From assembly GCA_019694835.1 (NCBI GenBank), contig JAIBBE010000160.1, positions 1 through 64,000 of the forward strand: a stretch of DNA of 64,000 nt, in the 5' to 3' direction. The DNA comes from Fimbriimonadaceae bacterium (lineage in GTDB: Bacteria; Armatimonadota; Fimbriimonadia; Fimbriimonadales; Fimbriimonadaceae). Below, piece after piece: positions 39,936 through 48,852 of this stretch. The notes below the pieces were generated by a model. That model searched no databases. It was not told the DNA's origin and saw only the letters and a program-made list of their open reading frames with translations. The translations under genes and the position numbers were made by a program. Position 1 is the stretch's first letter. Each line of letters begins with the position of its first letter.

Positions 39936-42197
39936 ATGAAGAGACCCTATCGAGACCGTACGGTGCTCCGAATATTCGCTCTGCTCGCGATCAGCTTCCT
40001 GGTCGTGGGTGGAAGTGTCGGTGCCTTGCTCGTGTCTCAGGCCCTCGAAAACGACCGGATCTACAACCGGAACGAGCTTGCCAGTCTCGCCCAGATCGCT
40101 GCTCTCCAAGTTGATCCCGAGAAGCACGAGGCCCTCACTTCAACGGATCAGCAGGACTCCCCTTCGTACAATGAGCAGATCGACAAACTGGATCGCGCGC
40201 TCGAGCTGACGAACAAGATCAAGTTCATTTACACGCTGCGGCAGATCGGCAATGAGTACTTCTTTGTCCTCGATCCTACTCCCCCGGGTGATAGTGATGG
40301 GGACGGGGTGGACGACAAGTCGTATCTCTTGGACCCCTATCCCGAAGTGCCTCCGGCAGCGAAGAAGGCTTTACGTACGGGTTCCGTGCAGGTCGATAGC
40401 GAACCAACCGTCGACCGGTGGGGCACCTTCATCAGCGCGTATGGGCCGATCAAGCGAGCGGACGGGACGGTGGTCGCGGTACTCGGTTTGGATCGAGAGT
40501 ACGAGGATATCCTGGCGCGCGAGCAGGAGATTCGCGACAAAGCTTGGCTGATCGCCGGCCTGCTTGTTGCAGTGAGTCTGCTGGTGGCATGGCTCCTGGC
40601 CTCCAGATTGGCGTGGCGTCGGGCGACACCAGAGGTGCGTGCAGCGCGCGCTGGCATCGTCAGGTCCTTGGCCTTTGAGGTCATCCTCTATGCGGCGGTT
40701 TGCACTTTGACCGTCGTCGGCATTTTGGGTCACCTTCAGACCTCGAAAGACCTGAGAGGGTTGCCAGCACAATCCGCGGAGACCGGACGCATCGCGCAAA
40801 TCAGGACCATGTTGCGCAAACTGCCTCCCGGGGCAATGGATGTCGACACCCTAACGAAGCTGCGTGCGCTCGCCCAAGAATCCAACATTGGCGGATTGTC
40901 TAACCTTTTGGTGAAGCCAGAGATCGCCGGGGATGCGTCCAAGCGGGCACCTCTCGTCGCACAGATTCAGGACAGCCTCGATGCAGAAGTTGCCAGGCTC
41001 GATAGTGAACGAGACGCGACCCTGGAAGGCATCGACCGGCGCAACAATTCGCTGATCGGACTCTTTGCCATGGCCACCGTCGTATCTCTCGGAGCGTTGA
41101 TCCTCATTCGCAAGGCGGCCAAGCAGCAAGAAGATCTGAACGAGCTCTTCGAAGAAAACAGTCGGCAAGATGCCCTCTACAAGCATCTGATGGCGAGTTT
41201 GCCGATCGGGTTGTATGCCTACGATGCCCAAGGCAGTCGGTATGCCAACACCGCATGGGATAACTTGGTCATGCGGAAAGAGGGTGAAACCCATCATGAG
41301 GCCCTCAAGCGCCGCCTCCATCGTGAGGATGCGCCGCGAGCCCTCACTGCCCTTCAGCGGAGCCTCGACAACCGGGAGCCTTTCGTGATTCAATTCCGCC
41401 TCATCAGCGACTATGACGAGACCCAGTTCCTCGAACTCAGGGGTGTTCCCGTCTACGGCCCTTCTGGCGAGTTCGAGCACATGCTCGCGTTTAGTCTCGA
41501 CATCACCAGGACCGTCCTGGCGCGGAAACAACTTCACGAAAAGAACCGTGAAATCCTCGGCAAGAACCAGCAGCTTTCGCGTGCGCTCTCCGATCTGGAA
41601 GAGAATCTCGAGGCGATGGTGCGAGCGTTGGTCAAGGCGGTCGAAGCCAAGGATCCTTACACGGCTGGTCACTCGGAACGGGTGATGGGCTACAGCGTGC
41701 AGATCGCCGAGGCCATGGGCCTCGACGAAAACCAAGTCCGTATCCTGCAGATGGGCACGCTCATCCACGATGTCGGCAAGATCGGCGTTCCCGACGAAAT
41801 TCTCACTAAGCCCAGCCAACTGAGCAACGAGGAGTTCGAAATCATTCGAGCCCACCCGGTCGTGGGGTACCAGATGATCGAGGGAATTCCGCGATTCCAA
41901 GAGTGCGCCCCCATCGTGAGATGGCATCACGAGCGGCTCGACGGGCGCGGCTATCCGGACGGACTCAAAGGCAACGACATCCCCCTGCTTGTCCGAATCG
42001 CTTCCGTGGCCGATGCCTTCGACGCGATGACTTCAACCCGCGCCTACCGTCGAGGGCTGACCCATGACCACGCCATCGATGAACTGCGAAAGGACGCCGA
42101 AAAGGGTGCCCTCGATGGTGAGATCATTGAAGTCCTCGCTGTCGTCATCCGAGCACAACTCATCTCCGACGAAGACCTGCTCTCCGACGCCGCCTAG
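39936..42197 (+). CDS. Membrane HD-GYP cyclic di-GMP phosphodiesterase
   Basis: A 753-aa sensor protein. Membrane helices near 11-30 and 195-220 and again around 230-255 and 370-390 bracket extracytoplasmic segments with a Cache-like piece (LTNKIKFIYTLRQIGNEYFF and DSDGDGVDDKSYLLDPYPE). A PAS-like domain follows (YDAQGSRYANTAWDNLV). The C-terminal HD-GYP domain has TAGHSERVMGYS, LIHDVGKIGVPD (HD at 611-612) and HHERLDGRGYPDGLKG (from 664) complete, so c-di-GMP hydrolysis is expected. I start at the ATG at 39936; a longer form from 39807 would overlap the divergent aminotransferase start. Confidence 0.9.
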   Translation: MKRPYRDRTVLRIFALLAISFLVVGGSVGALLVSQALENDRIYNRNELASLAQIAALQVDPEKHEALTSTDQQDSPSYNEQIDKLDRALELTNKIKFIYTLRQIGNEYFFVLDPTPPGDSDGDGVDDKSYLLDPYPEVPPAAKKALRTGSVQVDSEPTVDRWGTFISAYGPIKRADGTVVAVLGLDREYEDILAREQEIRDKAWLIAGLLVAVSLLVAWLLASRLAWRRATPEVRAARAGIVRSLAFEVILYAAVCTLTVVGILGHLQTSKDLRGLPAQSAETGRIAQIRTMLRKLPPGAMDVDTLTKLRALAQESNIGGLSNLLVKPEIAGDASKRAPLVAQIQDSLDAEVARLDSERDATLEGIDRRNNSLIGLFAMATVVSLGALILIRKAAKQQEDLNELFEENSRQDALYKHLMASLPIGLYAYDAQGSRYANTAWDNLVMRKEGETHHEALKRRLHREDAPRALTALQRSLDNREPFVIQFRLISDYDETQFLELRGVPVYGPSGEFEHMLAFSLDITRTVLARKQLHEKNREILGKNQQLSRALSDLEENLEAMVRALVKAVEAKDPYTAGHSERVMGYSVQIAEAMGLDENQVRILQMGTLIHDVGKIGVPDEILTKPSQLSNEEFEIIRAHPVVGYQMIEGIPRFQECAPIVRWHHERLDGRGYPDGLKGNDIPLLVRIASVADAFDAMTSTRAYRRGLTHDHAIDELRKDAEKGALDGEIIEVLAVVIRAQLISDEDLLSDAA

Positions 42198-43171
42198 GCG
42201 AACGTCGCTTGGATGAACTCTATGTCCTCCGGGCTCAACTCGCTTCTCACGGCGGCAAGATTGCACTTCACTTGTCGCTCATTTCGGAAACCCGGGATAA
42301 CGCAGGCGACGTTCGGGAGGTTGAGCAGGTAGCGCTGTGCCACAGCGGCGAGGTCCTCGGTCGTGTCACCAAAGCGCGCTTTCATGGCAGCCATTTTCGG
42401 TTTGAGCGCACGCAATCGCTCCGGACTGAACTTCTCCGCATTGCGGCGGTGGTCTCCCTCTTCGAATGTCGGCGGATTTTCGGGGTCGAACTTGTCGAGC
42501 AGCAGGCCCTGCGCAAGCGGGGAGAAGGCGACGAATGAGCAACCATGCTCGGTCATCAGGGACTGAAGAGGGCTGTCGGGGCGCACGAACCGATCGTCCA
42601 TCGCATGCGCCCAGCTTTGGAGCGCAACCGGCCGAACCTTCGGGACCGCACGCTGGAAGTCCTCGACCGAATAGGCGCTCTGCCCTTTGTAGCGAACCTT
42701 GCCTTCCTCCACTAAGCGATCCATCGTTGCCGCCGCTTCGTCGAGGTACTCCCCGTTCTCACCGAAGCTGCCGTGATGGAAGTAGTAAAGGTCGATGGTG
42801 TCCCGCTTGAGATTGATGAGGGACTGCTCGCACTGATGGCGAATGTGGGCGGGTTCATAGGCATGGGCGGCAGTGCCCGGGAAATGGCCGATCTTGGTGG
42901 CAATGATGAACTGCTTGGAGTCGACGCCCAGTCGGTCGAACACGCGCGCCAGCATCCGCTCGGCCCGGCCATTGCCATAGACATCGGCGTTATCGAAGTG
43001 GTTGACGCCCGCGTCAATTGCCGCTTTGATGGCAGCGGTGACTTCGTTCTCGTCCACGTTCGCCCATCCGTTGGGTGAGCCATTGACCCAGTTGAGCCCT
43101 CCCATGGTCCAACAGCCAAGGCTGATTTCGCTGATCTTGAGGTCACTGGTTCCGAGCTGACGGTAGTTCAT
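42194..43171 (-). CDS. Aldo/keto reductase
   Basis: A 325-aa NADPH-dependent oxidoreductase of the aldo/keto reductase superfamily. The N terminus MNYRQLGTSDLKISEISLGC is typical; the catalytic set is NADVYGNG (Asp, Tyr), ATKIG (Lys) and YYFHHGSFG (His), with cofactor contacts in the C-terminal part (VIPGFRNERQVKCNLAAV). The ATG at 43171 matches the family start. Substrate unknown. Its stop overlaps the convergent HD-GYP gene by 4 bases. Confidence 0.9.
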   Translation of the reverse strand: MNYRQLGTSDLKISEISLGCWTMGGLNWVNGSPNGWANVDENEVTAAIKAAIDAGVNHFDNADVYGNGRAERMLARVFDRLGVDSKQFIIATKIGHFPGTAAHAYEPAHIRHQCEQSLINLKRDTIDLYYFHHGSFGENGEYLDEAAATMDRLVEEGKVRYKGQSAYSVEDFQRAVPKVRPVALQSWAHAMDDRFVRPDSPLQSLMTEHGCSFVAFSPLAQGLLLDKFDPENPPTFEEGDHRRNAEKFSPERLRALKPKMAAMKARFGDTTEDLAAVAQRYLLNLPNVACVIPGFRNERQVKCNLAAVRSELSPEDIEFIQATFA

Positions 43172-43188
43172 CGAGGGGATTATGCCCC

Positions 43189-45063
43189 CTACTGCCCGCG
43201 AACGTAGACGGGCTGCACGTATTGGGCGGCGTGCTTGGCGGCCTTGAGCTTCGGGAGCGTCGCGTAGCAATAGATTGGGGACTCGATACCGGAGTTCTTG
43301 ATCTTGTTGATGAAGCTGCTGATCGCTGAATCTTCATCGATGTAGTAGGTGGGTGGCTCAAAAACCAAGAGTCCAACTTGAATCTTGAAATCTGTCCATT
43401 CCGTGTCGCGGCGCTCAACGATGTAGGCGCAGAGAATGAAAGGGAAGTTTCGACAGAATTCGATGAATGACTGGACTTCTTCAGGCGTAGCCCCGTGCGG
43501 GAACCAGTCCAGCTCATTGCTAAGATTGATGAGAGCATTCTGCTTTTGTTCTTGGGTTTCCGCGAATTCTTGAGCCTTGATTGCCAAGTCGCGTGCTTCC
43601 TCCGAACGGCCATGGCGGCTCAGGTACATCGCCATTTGCTCATGAGCAAGGGCGGCAAACCCTGGAGAATCTGCAGCAAGCTGCGTTAGTACGCCAAGGC
43701 CAGATTCGTCGCCGGTGGCCAGGAGCAGGATTCCTCGAGTAGCCAGAACGTCCGGGTTACTTGGCTCGATCTTGTAGGCTTGATGCGCGACGGCCAGAGC
43801 CTCGTCGCGCCGCTGCAGGCCGAGGAGGGCGTTGGCGCGCTCAAGCAGCTCCTCGACGCTCATTCCTTCGAGAGGTTTTTCCGCGAGTTCGTATGCCTTG
43901 CGCCGATCCTCCAGGTCCTTCCGAATAGAGTCCGCGTTCTGGGTACCAATCAAGTCGTCAAGTCGCGAAGTAATCCAGTCGAGATCGTCGCCAAGAAAAG
44001 CCTTGGCCGCGCTCGGGTTTGGCAATCGCACAGCGGTCATAGCGAGCTGTTCGTAATCCGGTTTTTCGCCAAGGTCAACACCAATGTTGAGTATGCGTTC
44101 CAAATGAGCAGGGTGAGAGTCGTCGATCGTGGTGGTGCGCTGAAGCCCGAAACGTAGCGGGTCGATCGCGTCGTTAGGCCTTACCGAGGGAGCGTGAGTT
44201 GTGAAGTATTCATTAAACCGTAGTACCTGGCTACCGGTGGAAGTCAACTCGTCCAAGTGGCTTCGCCAAGCCGGTTCAATGACACATTCCTCGACGACTA
44301 AGAGCCTTAGTAATCCCGAAGCGAGAGCCTCCTTGGAAACGGCCTCCGCGGCCCGACGGTCTGCATCCAACTCGCATTGCAGGCGATAGGCCGCCGTGAT
44401 CGCTGAGAATCGCGGGAAGTACCACTCGACGAACCCCTTCCCGATGGTCGCCAGGATCGAGGAATGCTGTGCCGCCTGGGCCGCCAGTTCCCACCTACGA
44501 TAGAGCCTCTGAATTCGGAGACCATCCCTCGCGTCATCTGATACGTGATGTGCAAGCTCATGCGCGATAACGGCCTTAGCCTCATCGGGCGAAAAGGTAG
44601 CGAGCAAGATCAGCCCAACCTCCACGATGTATCGGGGCCTGCGGAACGGTCTTCTCTGTACCATAGCCGCAGCATTGAAGGATGCACTCACGGCTAGTGC
44701 GTCGATCTTTGGGGCATTCATTTTCTGTACGAGATCGGCGACAACCCGGTGGTAGGCCGGCGCTCTTTCGAGCGGCAGTTCCAATAGATGGGTCGGCTCC
44801 GGGTCTTTCACTGTTCGCAACATTCCCGCAGCGGCTCCAAGTAATCCGAAGACGAGGATAATGAGCAAGCCGTTGATGAAGTTCCCGAACACCATAATCA
44901 AGGCTATGAAGGCGGCGAGGAAAAGTGCGAAGCAGAATATTCCCCAATAGCCGAGTAGACCGCCGCGCGCCCATCGCATCACCTTGCGGCGATAAGCCAG
45001 GGGGTCTTCTCGTGCCAGCTGCTGCATCTTGTGCGCCAGGGCTTCGTACTCGGCTCTCTCCAC
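43189..45063 (-). CDS. M48-family membrane metalloprotease with C-terminal TPR region
   Basis: A 624-aa protein. Two membrane helices (residues about 34-60 and 62-82) precede a zinc-peptidase domain with HELAHH (H168, E169, H172) and the third-ligand helix CELDADRRAAE. The second half is TPR-like (ALLGLQRRDEALAVAHQAYKIEPSNPDVLATRG). This is the BepA/M48 type of architecture, in which the protease acts on envelope proteins. The C-terminal ~110 residues are unassigned. Followed closely by the aldo/keto reductase gene on the same strand. Confidence 0.85.
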   Translation of the reverse strand: MERAEYEALAHKMQQLAREDPLAYRRKVMRWARGGLLGYWGIFCFALFLAAFIALIMVFGNFINGLLIILVFGLLGAAAGMLRTVKDPEPTHLLELPLERAPAYHRVVADLVQKMNAPKIDALAVSASFNAAAMVQRRPFRRPRYIVEVGLILLATFSPDEAKAVIAHELAHHVSDDARDGLRIQRLYRRWELAAQAAQHSSILATIGKGFVEWYFPRFSAITAAYRLQCELDADRRAAEAVSKEALASGLLRLLVVEECVIEPAWRSHLDELTSTGSQVLRFNEYFTTHAPSVRPNDAIDPLRFGLQRTTTIDDSHPAHLERILNIGVDLGEKPDYEQLAMTAVRLPNPSAAKAFLGDDLDWITSRLDDLIGTQNADSIRKDLEDRRKAYELAEKPLEGMSVEELLERANALLGLQRRDEALAVAHQAYKIEPSNPDVLATRGILLLATGDESGLGVLTQLAADSPGFAALAHEQMAMYLSRHGRSEEARDLAIKAQEFAETQEQKQNALINLSNELDWFPHGATPEEVQSFIEFCRNFPFILCAYIVERRDTEWTDFKIQVGLLVFEPPTYYIDEDSAISSFINKIKNSGIESPIYCYATLPKLKAAKHAAQYVQPVYVRGQ

Positions 45064-45112
45064 GATCCTGGGATACTAGCGCAAATCAGCATCCGGCGCG
45101 CAAGGGTGAAGA

Positions 45113-46102
45113 CTACATTCTCGATTTGATTTGAGCGATCTCTTCCAGTGTCAACTCCAGCGACCTCCGCGAAGTCTGGGGGGTGACGACTTCGAACGGC
45201 TCACCCGAAAGCACGCGGTCGACGAAGTACTTAAGCTCGACGTAGTAGCCGCCGAGGTCGCTGATGTTGCCGCCGCCAGCGGCCTCCATCTTGGGAAATT
45301 CGGGCACGACGGGGTCCTTGCCGACTTCGTAGATGGTCATTGGTCCGCCGTCCATGATGACCGCGCCGCGCTCGAAGATGGCGCGAAAGGCCATCTTGAA
45401 CGGCGTCTTCGGGGGTAGGTTCCAACCGCCTTCGAGATGGGCGACACAGCCGGGGTATTGGAGGGTCGTGAAGGCGTGCGACGTGCCACGCTCGTCCACG
45501 GAGCCGAAGGACACCATCGACGACGGCTCACCGAGCAGGTAGAGGATGTAATCGGTGTCGTGGATGTGCATGTCGAGCACGCCGCCGCCCGCCTTCGATT
45601 CGTCGGCCAGCCAGTTCTCGCTCGACCACGAAGGAAACTCGCCGAAACGCGTAAGGTTGATCGAAAGCAGCTTTCCTAGGCGACCGTCCTCCACGATCTG
45701 TTTCAGGAGCGCGTACTCCGGCCAAAACCGGATGCAGTGACCGATCATGAGGCGAACTCCGGCGTGTTCAACCGCCACGACCATCGCCTCGGCCTCGGCG
45801 ACAGTCAAGGCCATCGGCTTCTCGCACATGATGTGCTTGCCGGCCTGGGCCGCCTTGATCGTCGCGTCTTTGTGTAGGAACGTGGGCAGGCAGACGTCGA
45901 CCGCGTCGATGTCGTCGCGGGACAGAAGCGCGTCGTAGTCCGCCTCCGCCTCACAACCGAGATCGTGCGCGTACGCGGCAAGCTTCTCGGGGCGATGATC
46001 GGAGACCGCCACCAATTTTGCGTTGTCGAGGAGGTTGTACACGTTGCCGTGCATCTTCCCCATGAACCCACAACCGACCAAGCCAATCCTCAACTGCCGC
46101 AT
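45113..46102 (-). CDS. Gfo/Idh/MocA-family oxidoreductase
   Basis: A 329-aa NAD(P)-dependent dehydrogenase. The Rossmann start RIGLVGCGFMGKMHGNVYN, the HIMCEKPMALTVAEAEAM motif with catalytic EKP, and GGGVLDMHIHDTDYILYLLG (active-site Asp and His) are complete. Substrate is probably a sugar or inositol derivative; it cannot be narrowed. Upstream is a methyltransferase gene on the same strand. Confidence 0.9.
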   Translation of the reverse strand: MRQLRIGLVGCGFMGKMHGNVYNLLDNAKLVAVSDHRPEKLAAYAHDLGCEAEADYDALLSRDDIDAVDVCLPTFLHKDATIKAAQAGKHIMCEKPMALTVAEAEAMVVAVEHAGVRLMIGHCIRFWPEYALLKQIVEDGRLGKLLSINLTRFGEFPSWSSENWLADESKAGGGVLDMHIHDTDYILYLLGEPSSMVSFGSVDERGTSHAFTTLQYPGCVAHLEGGWNLPPKTPFKMAFRAIFERGAVIMDGGPMTIYEVGKDPVVPEFPKMEAAGGGNISDLGGYYVELKYFVDRVLSGEPFEVVTPQTSRRSLELTLEEIAQIKSRM

Positions 46103-46138
46103 AGCTGGAGAGGATACCGGCGAGTCGCGCTGGGCCGT

Positions 46139-47035
46139 CTAGCAGGAGCGCTCGGCCTTGCGCAGCACGATAGCCGTTTGGAACGTGCCGTAGGCCTCTT
46201 CGGTGACGGATACGACTTCGAACACGTCGCCCAGTTGCCGAAGCAGCCACTCGCGATCGTAGAACACCTGTGAACCGATGGACCGACCCACGGTGAACAC
46301 GGCATAGGGTCGGCGAATGTAGGCCTGGTAGTTCTCGTCCGCCGCGAGGAACTTGCCGGTGGGTGAGTCCTTCAGGCGGTCCTCAAAGATGTCGATCGTG
46401 TGCTGATCGTGAATCGTCACGTAGGCCAACGCTCCGGGTTTCATGACTCGGCGCAATTCCAAGAACCAGCTATCGGCCTGGTCGTCGATGTGGGTGAAAA
46501 GGGAGCCAGCGTAGATAAGGTCGAAGGTGTTGTCTTCGAAGGGCAAGTGCGGCTGGGTCGTGGTCGTGGCAAACCTGAACGGCGGGCTGAGGTTCATCTT
46601 GCACCAGGTGATATCCCCAGCGTGAATGTCGACGCCCCAGAATTCCGCCTTCTCGGCGTCTTCTTTGAACCAGCGGAGAATGCGAGCTGTGGAGCAGCCA
46701 AAGTCGAGGATCACTTGCCCGGGCTGTATGTAAAATCCGGCATCGGCCAGGATCTTCATCATCATCTCGTGGTCGCGCTTGCCGCCATTCAGATAGGACT
46801 GGAGTCCGTTCGGCGTGTGCCGCAGGTTCTTGAGTTGAACCGGTGCGGGCAGACCCGGCTCCGCCGTTTCGGATTCACCGGCGCTGACTTTTTCGACGAT
46901 GAAGGCATTCGCCTCCTCGTCGTAGGCAATGAACTTGCCGGTCAGGGACGGGTTATTCGGAATTTCTAACCGAATGTCACGCAAAGCCCTCCTATAGAAA
47001 GGGCTGATAAGCCGCTTGACAATTGACCTTCCCAT
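46139..47035 (-). CDS. Class I SAM-dependent methyltransferase
   Basis: A 298-aa protein with motif I VILDFGCSTARILRWF, an acidic loop GVDIHAGDITW and the later FDLIYAGSLFTHIDDQADSW and MKPGALAYVTIHDQHTID typical of methyltransferase-11/25 families. An N-terminal ~75-residue extension is unassigned. The ATG at 47035 follows GGGGGAA; upstream in-frame ATGs exist. Substrate unknown. The gene lies 36 bases upstream of the Gfo/Idh/MocA gene on the same strand. Confidence 0.82.
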   Translation of the reverse strand: MGRSIVKRLISPFYRRALRDIRLEIPNNPSLTGKFIAYDEEANAFIVEKVSAGESETAEPGLPAPVQLKNLRHTPNGLQSYLNGGKRDHEMMMKILADAGFYIQPGQVILDFGCSTARILRWFKEDAEKAEFWGVDIHAGDITWCKMNLSPPFRFATTTTQPHLPFEDNTFDLIYAGSLFTHIDDQADSWFLELRRVMKPGALAYVTIHDQHTIDIFEDRLKDSPTGKFLAADENYQAYIRRPYAVFTVGRSIGSQVFYDREWLLRQLGDVFEVVSVTEEAYGTFQTAIVLRKAERSC

Positions 47036-47226
47036 GTTGTTTCCCCCAGTGTCGCCTTTCATCATACACCGAAAGCACTCGGATCGAATCCCCAATTCCC
47101 ATAGGTTTATGCTTCTTTAGAGAATGGATACTGACTGTCTCGCTAGTAAGGGGTTTGTCGGCAACGCTCTTTGCTGTGATAGTTCGAAGAGCACGCTCAT
47201 TATTCGCCCTACTTTCCAATCCGGCG

Positions 47227-47253
47227 AGCGCGGGCGGGACGGCCGCGCCACGG
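47227..47253 (+). repeat. Isolated copy of the 27-base dispersed element
   Basis: These 27 bases match exactly, in inverted orientation, the element at 32500-32526, 32605-32631 and 32710-32736 within the sigma-like gene. It lies in the otherwise gene-free 47036-47469, which also carries the protease promoter. Confidence 0.85.
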
Positions 47254-47368
47254 CTTATGCAATAGCATAGGACTAAATACCCTCATCCCAAAGTCCTGCG
47301 AAACGGCAGCGAAAACCGTCCGTCTAGGTTCAATACTTAACAATCTGGGACCAAACACCTAATGCGTT

Positions 47369-47396
47369 TTGATCTTGATCACACCTGCTGTATGAT
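47369..47396 (+). promoter_or_regulatory. Promoter of the V8-like protease gene
   Basis: TTGATC (47369-47374) and TATGAT (47391-47396) are separated by 16 bases, giving a good sigma-70-type promoter about 73 bases before the ATG at 47470. A second TTGATC at 47375 is too close to serve. Confidence 0.6.
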
Positions 47397-47469
47397 CTTC
47401 CCATCAGCCAACAGCGAGCCGAAAACAAAGAGCAAGCAGGGTTGATAAGAAACTAGGAAGAACACAAAC

Positions 47470-48507
47470 ATGCGAAACAACAACACCAAGAAGTCACTCG
47501 TCGTCCTCGCCCTGGCACTCACCGCCGGAGCCTTTGCGCAAAACCACCCGATGCAGCAGGTCCTGCCCCCGACCGATGCCAACGCCCAGATTGACGAAAG
47601 TCTGATGAGCCTGCCCAACCTCACCGGCGGATATTCCCTTCCCGTCGCTCAAAAGGCAAAGGCCGACAGCAACAAGATCGCTGGCTACAACCCGGCCAAC
47701 GGCACCGTCACCATCGCCAAGGGTTCCAACCTCCTGACCACCTTCGGTCGACCCCTCTCCGCCAAGGGAGAACTCGGATCGGTCGCCAAGGTCGATGCCG
47801 GACGCGACGAGCTTTCGCTCCTGGCCGATCAGGTCGGTATTCAAACGATTTTCGGTGCGGACAATCGAACCCGCATCAACCCCACCACCAGCTACCCCTG
47901 GACGACGGTCTGCAAGATCTACATGCGCTTCCCCGACGGCTCCAACTGGATCGGCAGCGGCGTCATGGTCAACCGCAAGTACATGCTGACGGCTGGACAC
48001 TGCGTCTACAGCGCCGCCAACGGCGGTTGGGCTAGCCAGATCCGCGTCGTCCCGGCCCAGAACGGTGCCTACGCTCCCTACGGCTCGGCCTATGCAACCT
48101 ACATGCGAACTTACGTCGGTTGGACCCGCGACCGAAACTTCGACCATGACCTGGCTCTGGTCACCCTCGATCGCAACATCGGCACCTCGACCGGCTGGCT
48201 CGGCTATGCGGCTCTGAGTTCGATCAACGGCATGACGGTCAACACCGCTGGCTATCCTGGCGACCGCGACGGTGGGGCGAACATGTACTTCACCTCCGGC
48301 ACGATCGCTTCTTCGAGCACCTACTCCTACCGAACCTACATGGACATCAAGGGCGGCCAGAGCGGCTCGGGAGTCTGGCGACTGCTCAATGGCAACCGCC
48401 ACGTGATCGGAGTCGTCAGCTGGGAATCCCCGTCGATCAACGGCGGTCCGCGCATCACCAGCAGCCGCTTCACCGACATCACCAACTGGATCAACAGCGG
48501 CTTCTAA
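47470..48507 (+). CDS. Secreted trypsin-fold (V8/glutamyl endopeptidase-like) serine protease
   Basis: A 345-aa protein with a signal peptide (residues 1-23, ending AGAFAQ), a propeptide (24 to about 130) and a trypsin-fold domain. The triad is His177 in MLTAGHCVYS, Asp227 in FDHDLALVTL and Ser298 in DIKGGQSGSGVW; this GxSGSG form and the AGHC motif are those of V8-like glutamyl endopeptidases. The likely role is extracellular protein digestion. It has its own promoter and is followed by an unusual 30-bp inverted repeat. Confidence 0.9.
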   Translation: MRNNNTKKSLVVLALALTAGAFAQNHPMQQVLPPTDANAQIDESLMSLPNLTGGYSLPVAQKAKADSNKIAGYNPANGTVTIAKGSNLLTTFGRPLSAKGELGSVAKVDAGRDELSLLADQVGIQTIFGADNRTRINPTTSYPWTTVCKIYMRFPDGSNWIGSGVMVNRKYMLTAGHCVYSAANGGWASQIRVVPAQNGAYAPYGSAYATYMRTYVGWTRDRNFDHDLALVTLDRNIGTSTGWLGYAALSSINGMTVNTAGYPGDRDGGANMYFTSGTIASSSTYSYRTYMDIKGGQSGSGVWRLLNGNRHVIGVVSWESPSINGGPRITSSRFTDITNWINSGF

Positions 48508-48517
48508 GCCATCCGGA

Positions 48518-48650
48518 GCCTCCATCCGTGGGAGGATGGAGGCATAGTCCAAGAAAGCCGGAGAGGACGGATCAGAACGGTCTGCCCGATCCGCCAAGGA
48601 GAAAGGAAAGAGATTCGAGCCTATGCCTCCATCCTCCCACGGATGGAGGC
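48518..48650. repeat. 133-bp element bounded by perfect 30-bp inverted repeats with nested hairpins
   Basis: Bases 48518-48547 are the exact reverse complement of 48621-48650. Each arm is itself a hairpin (GCCTCCATCC, 6-base loop, GGATGGAGGC). The 73-base centre holds no gene. The design matches a REPIN (two REP palindromes in inverted orientation) or a small MITE, and could also end transcription of the protease gene. Confidence 0.85.
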
Positions 48651-48807
48651 CCGCACAGAGAAGACTGACAACACAAAGCCGAGGATCACGAGGTCAGGAG
48701 TCCGGTTAACGGCGACAACGGTGTAACCCACCCGAATCGACCCGGAAACCCAGCCCACCGATCCGCCCGCAAGGGAATCGACTTTCATCATCCGCACAAG
48801 CCAAACC

Positions 48808-48825
48808 GGCCCCCGAAAGGGGGCC
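48808..48825 (-). terminator. Terminator after the agarase-like gene
   Basis: GGCCCCC-GAAA-GGGGGCC (48808-48825) is a perfect 7-bp stem with a GAAA loop (TTTC on the minus strand), 28 bases beyond the stop of the minus-strand gene at 48853 and followed on that strand by GGTTTGG. Confidence 0.6.
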
Positions 48826-48852
48826 TTCTTCGTTTGGCGAGTGCCGGTCTGC

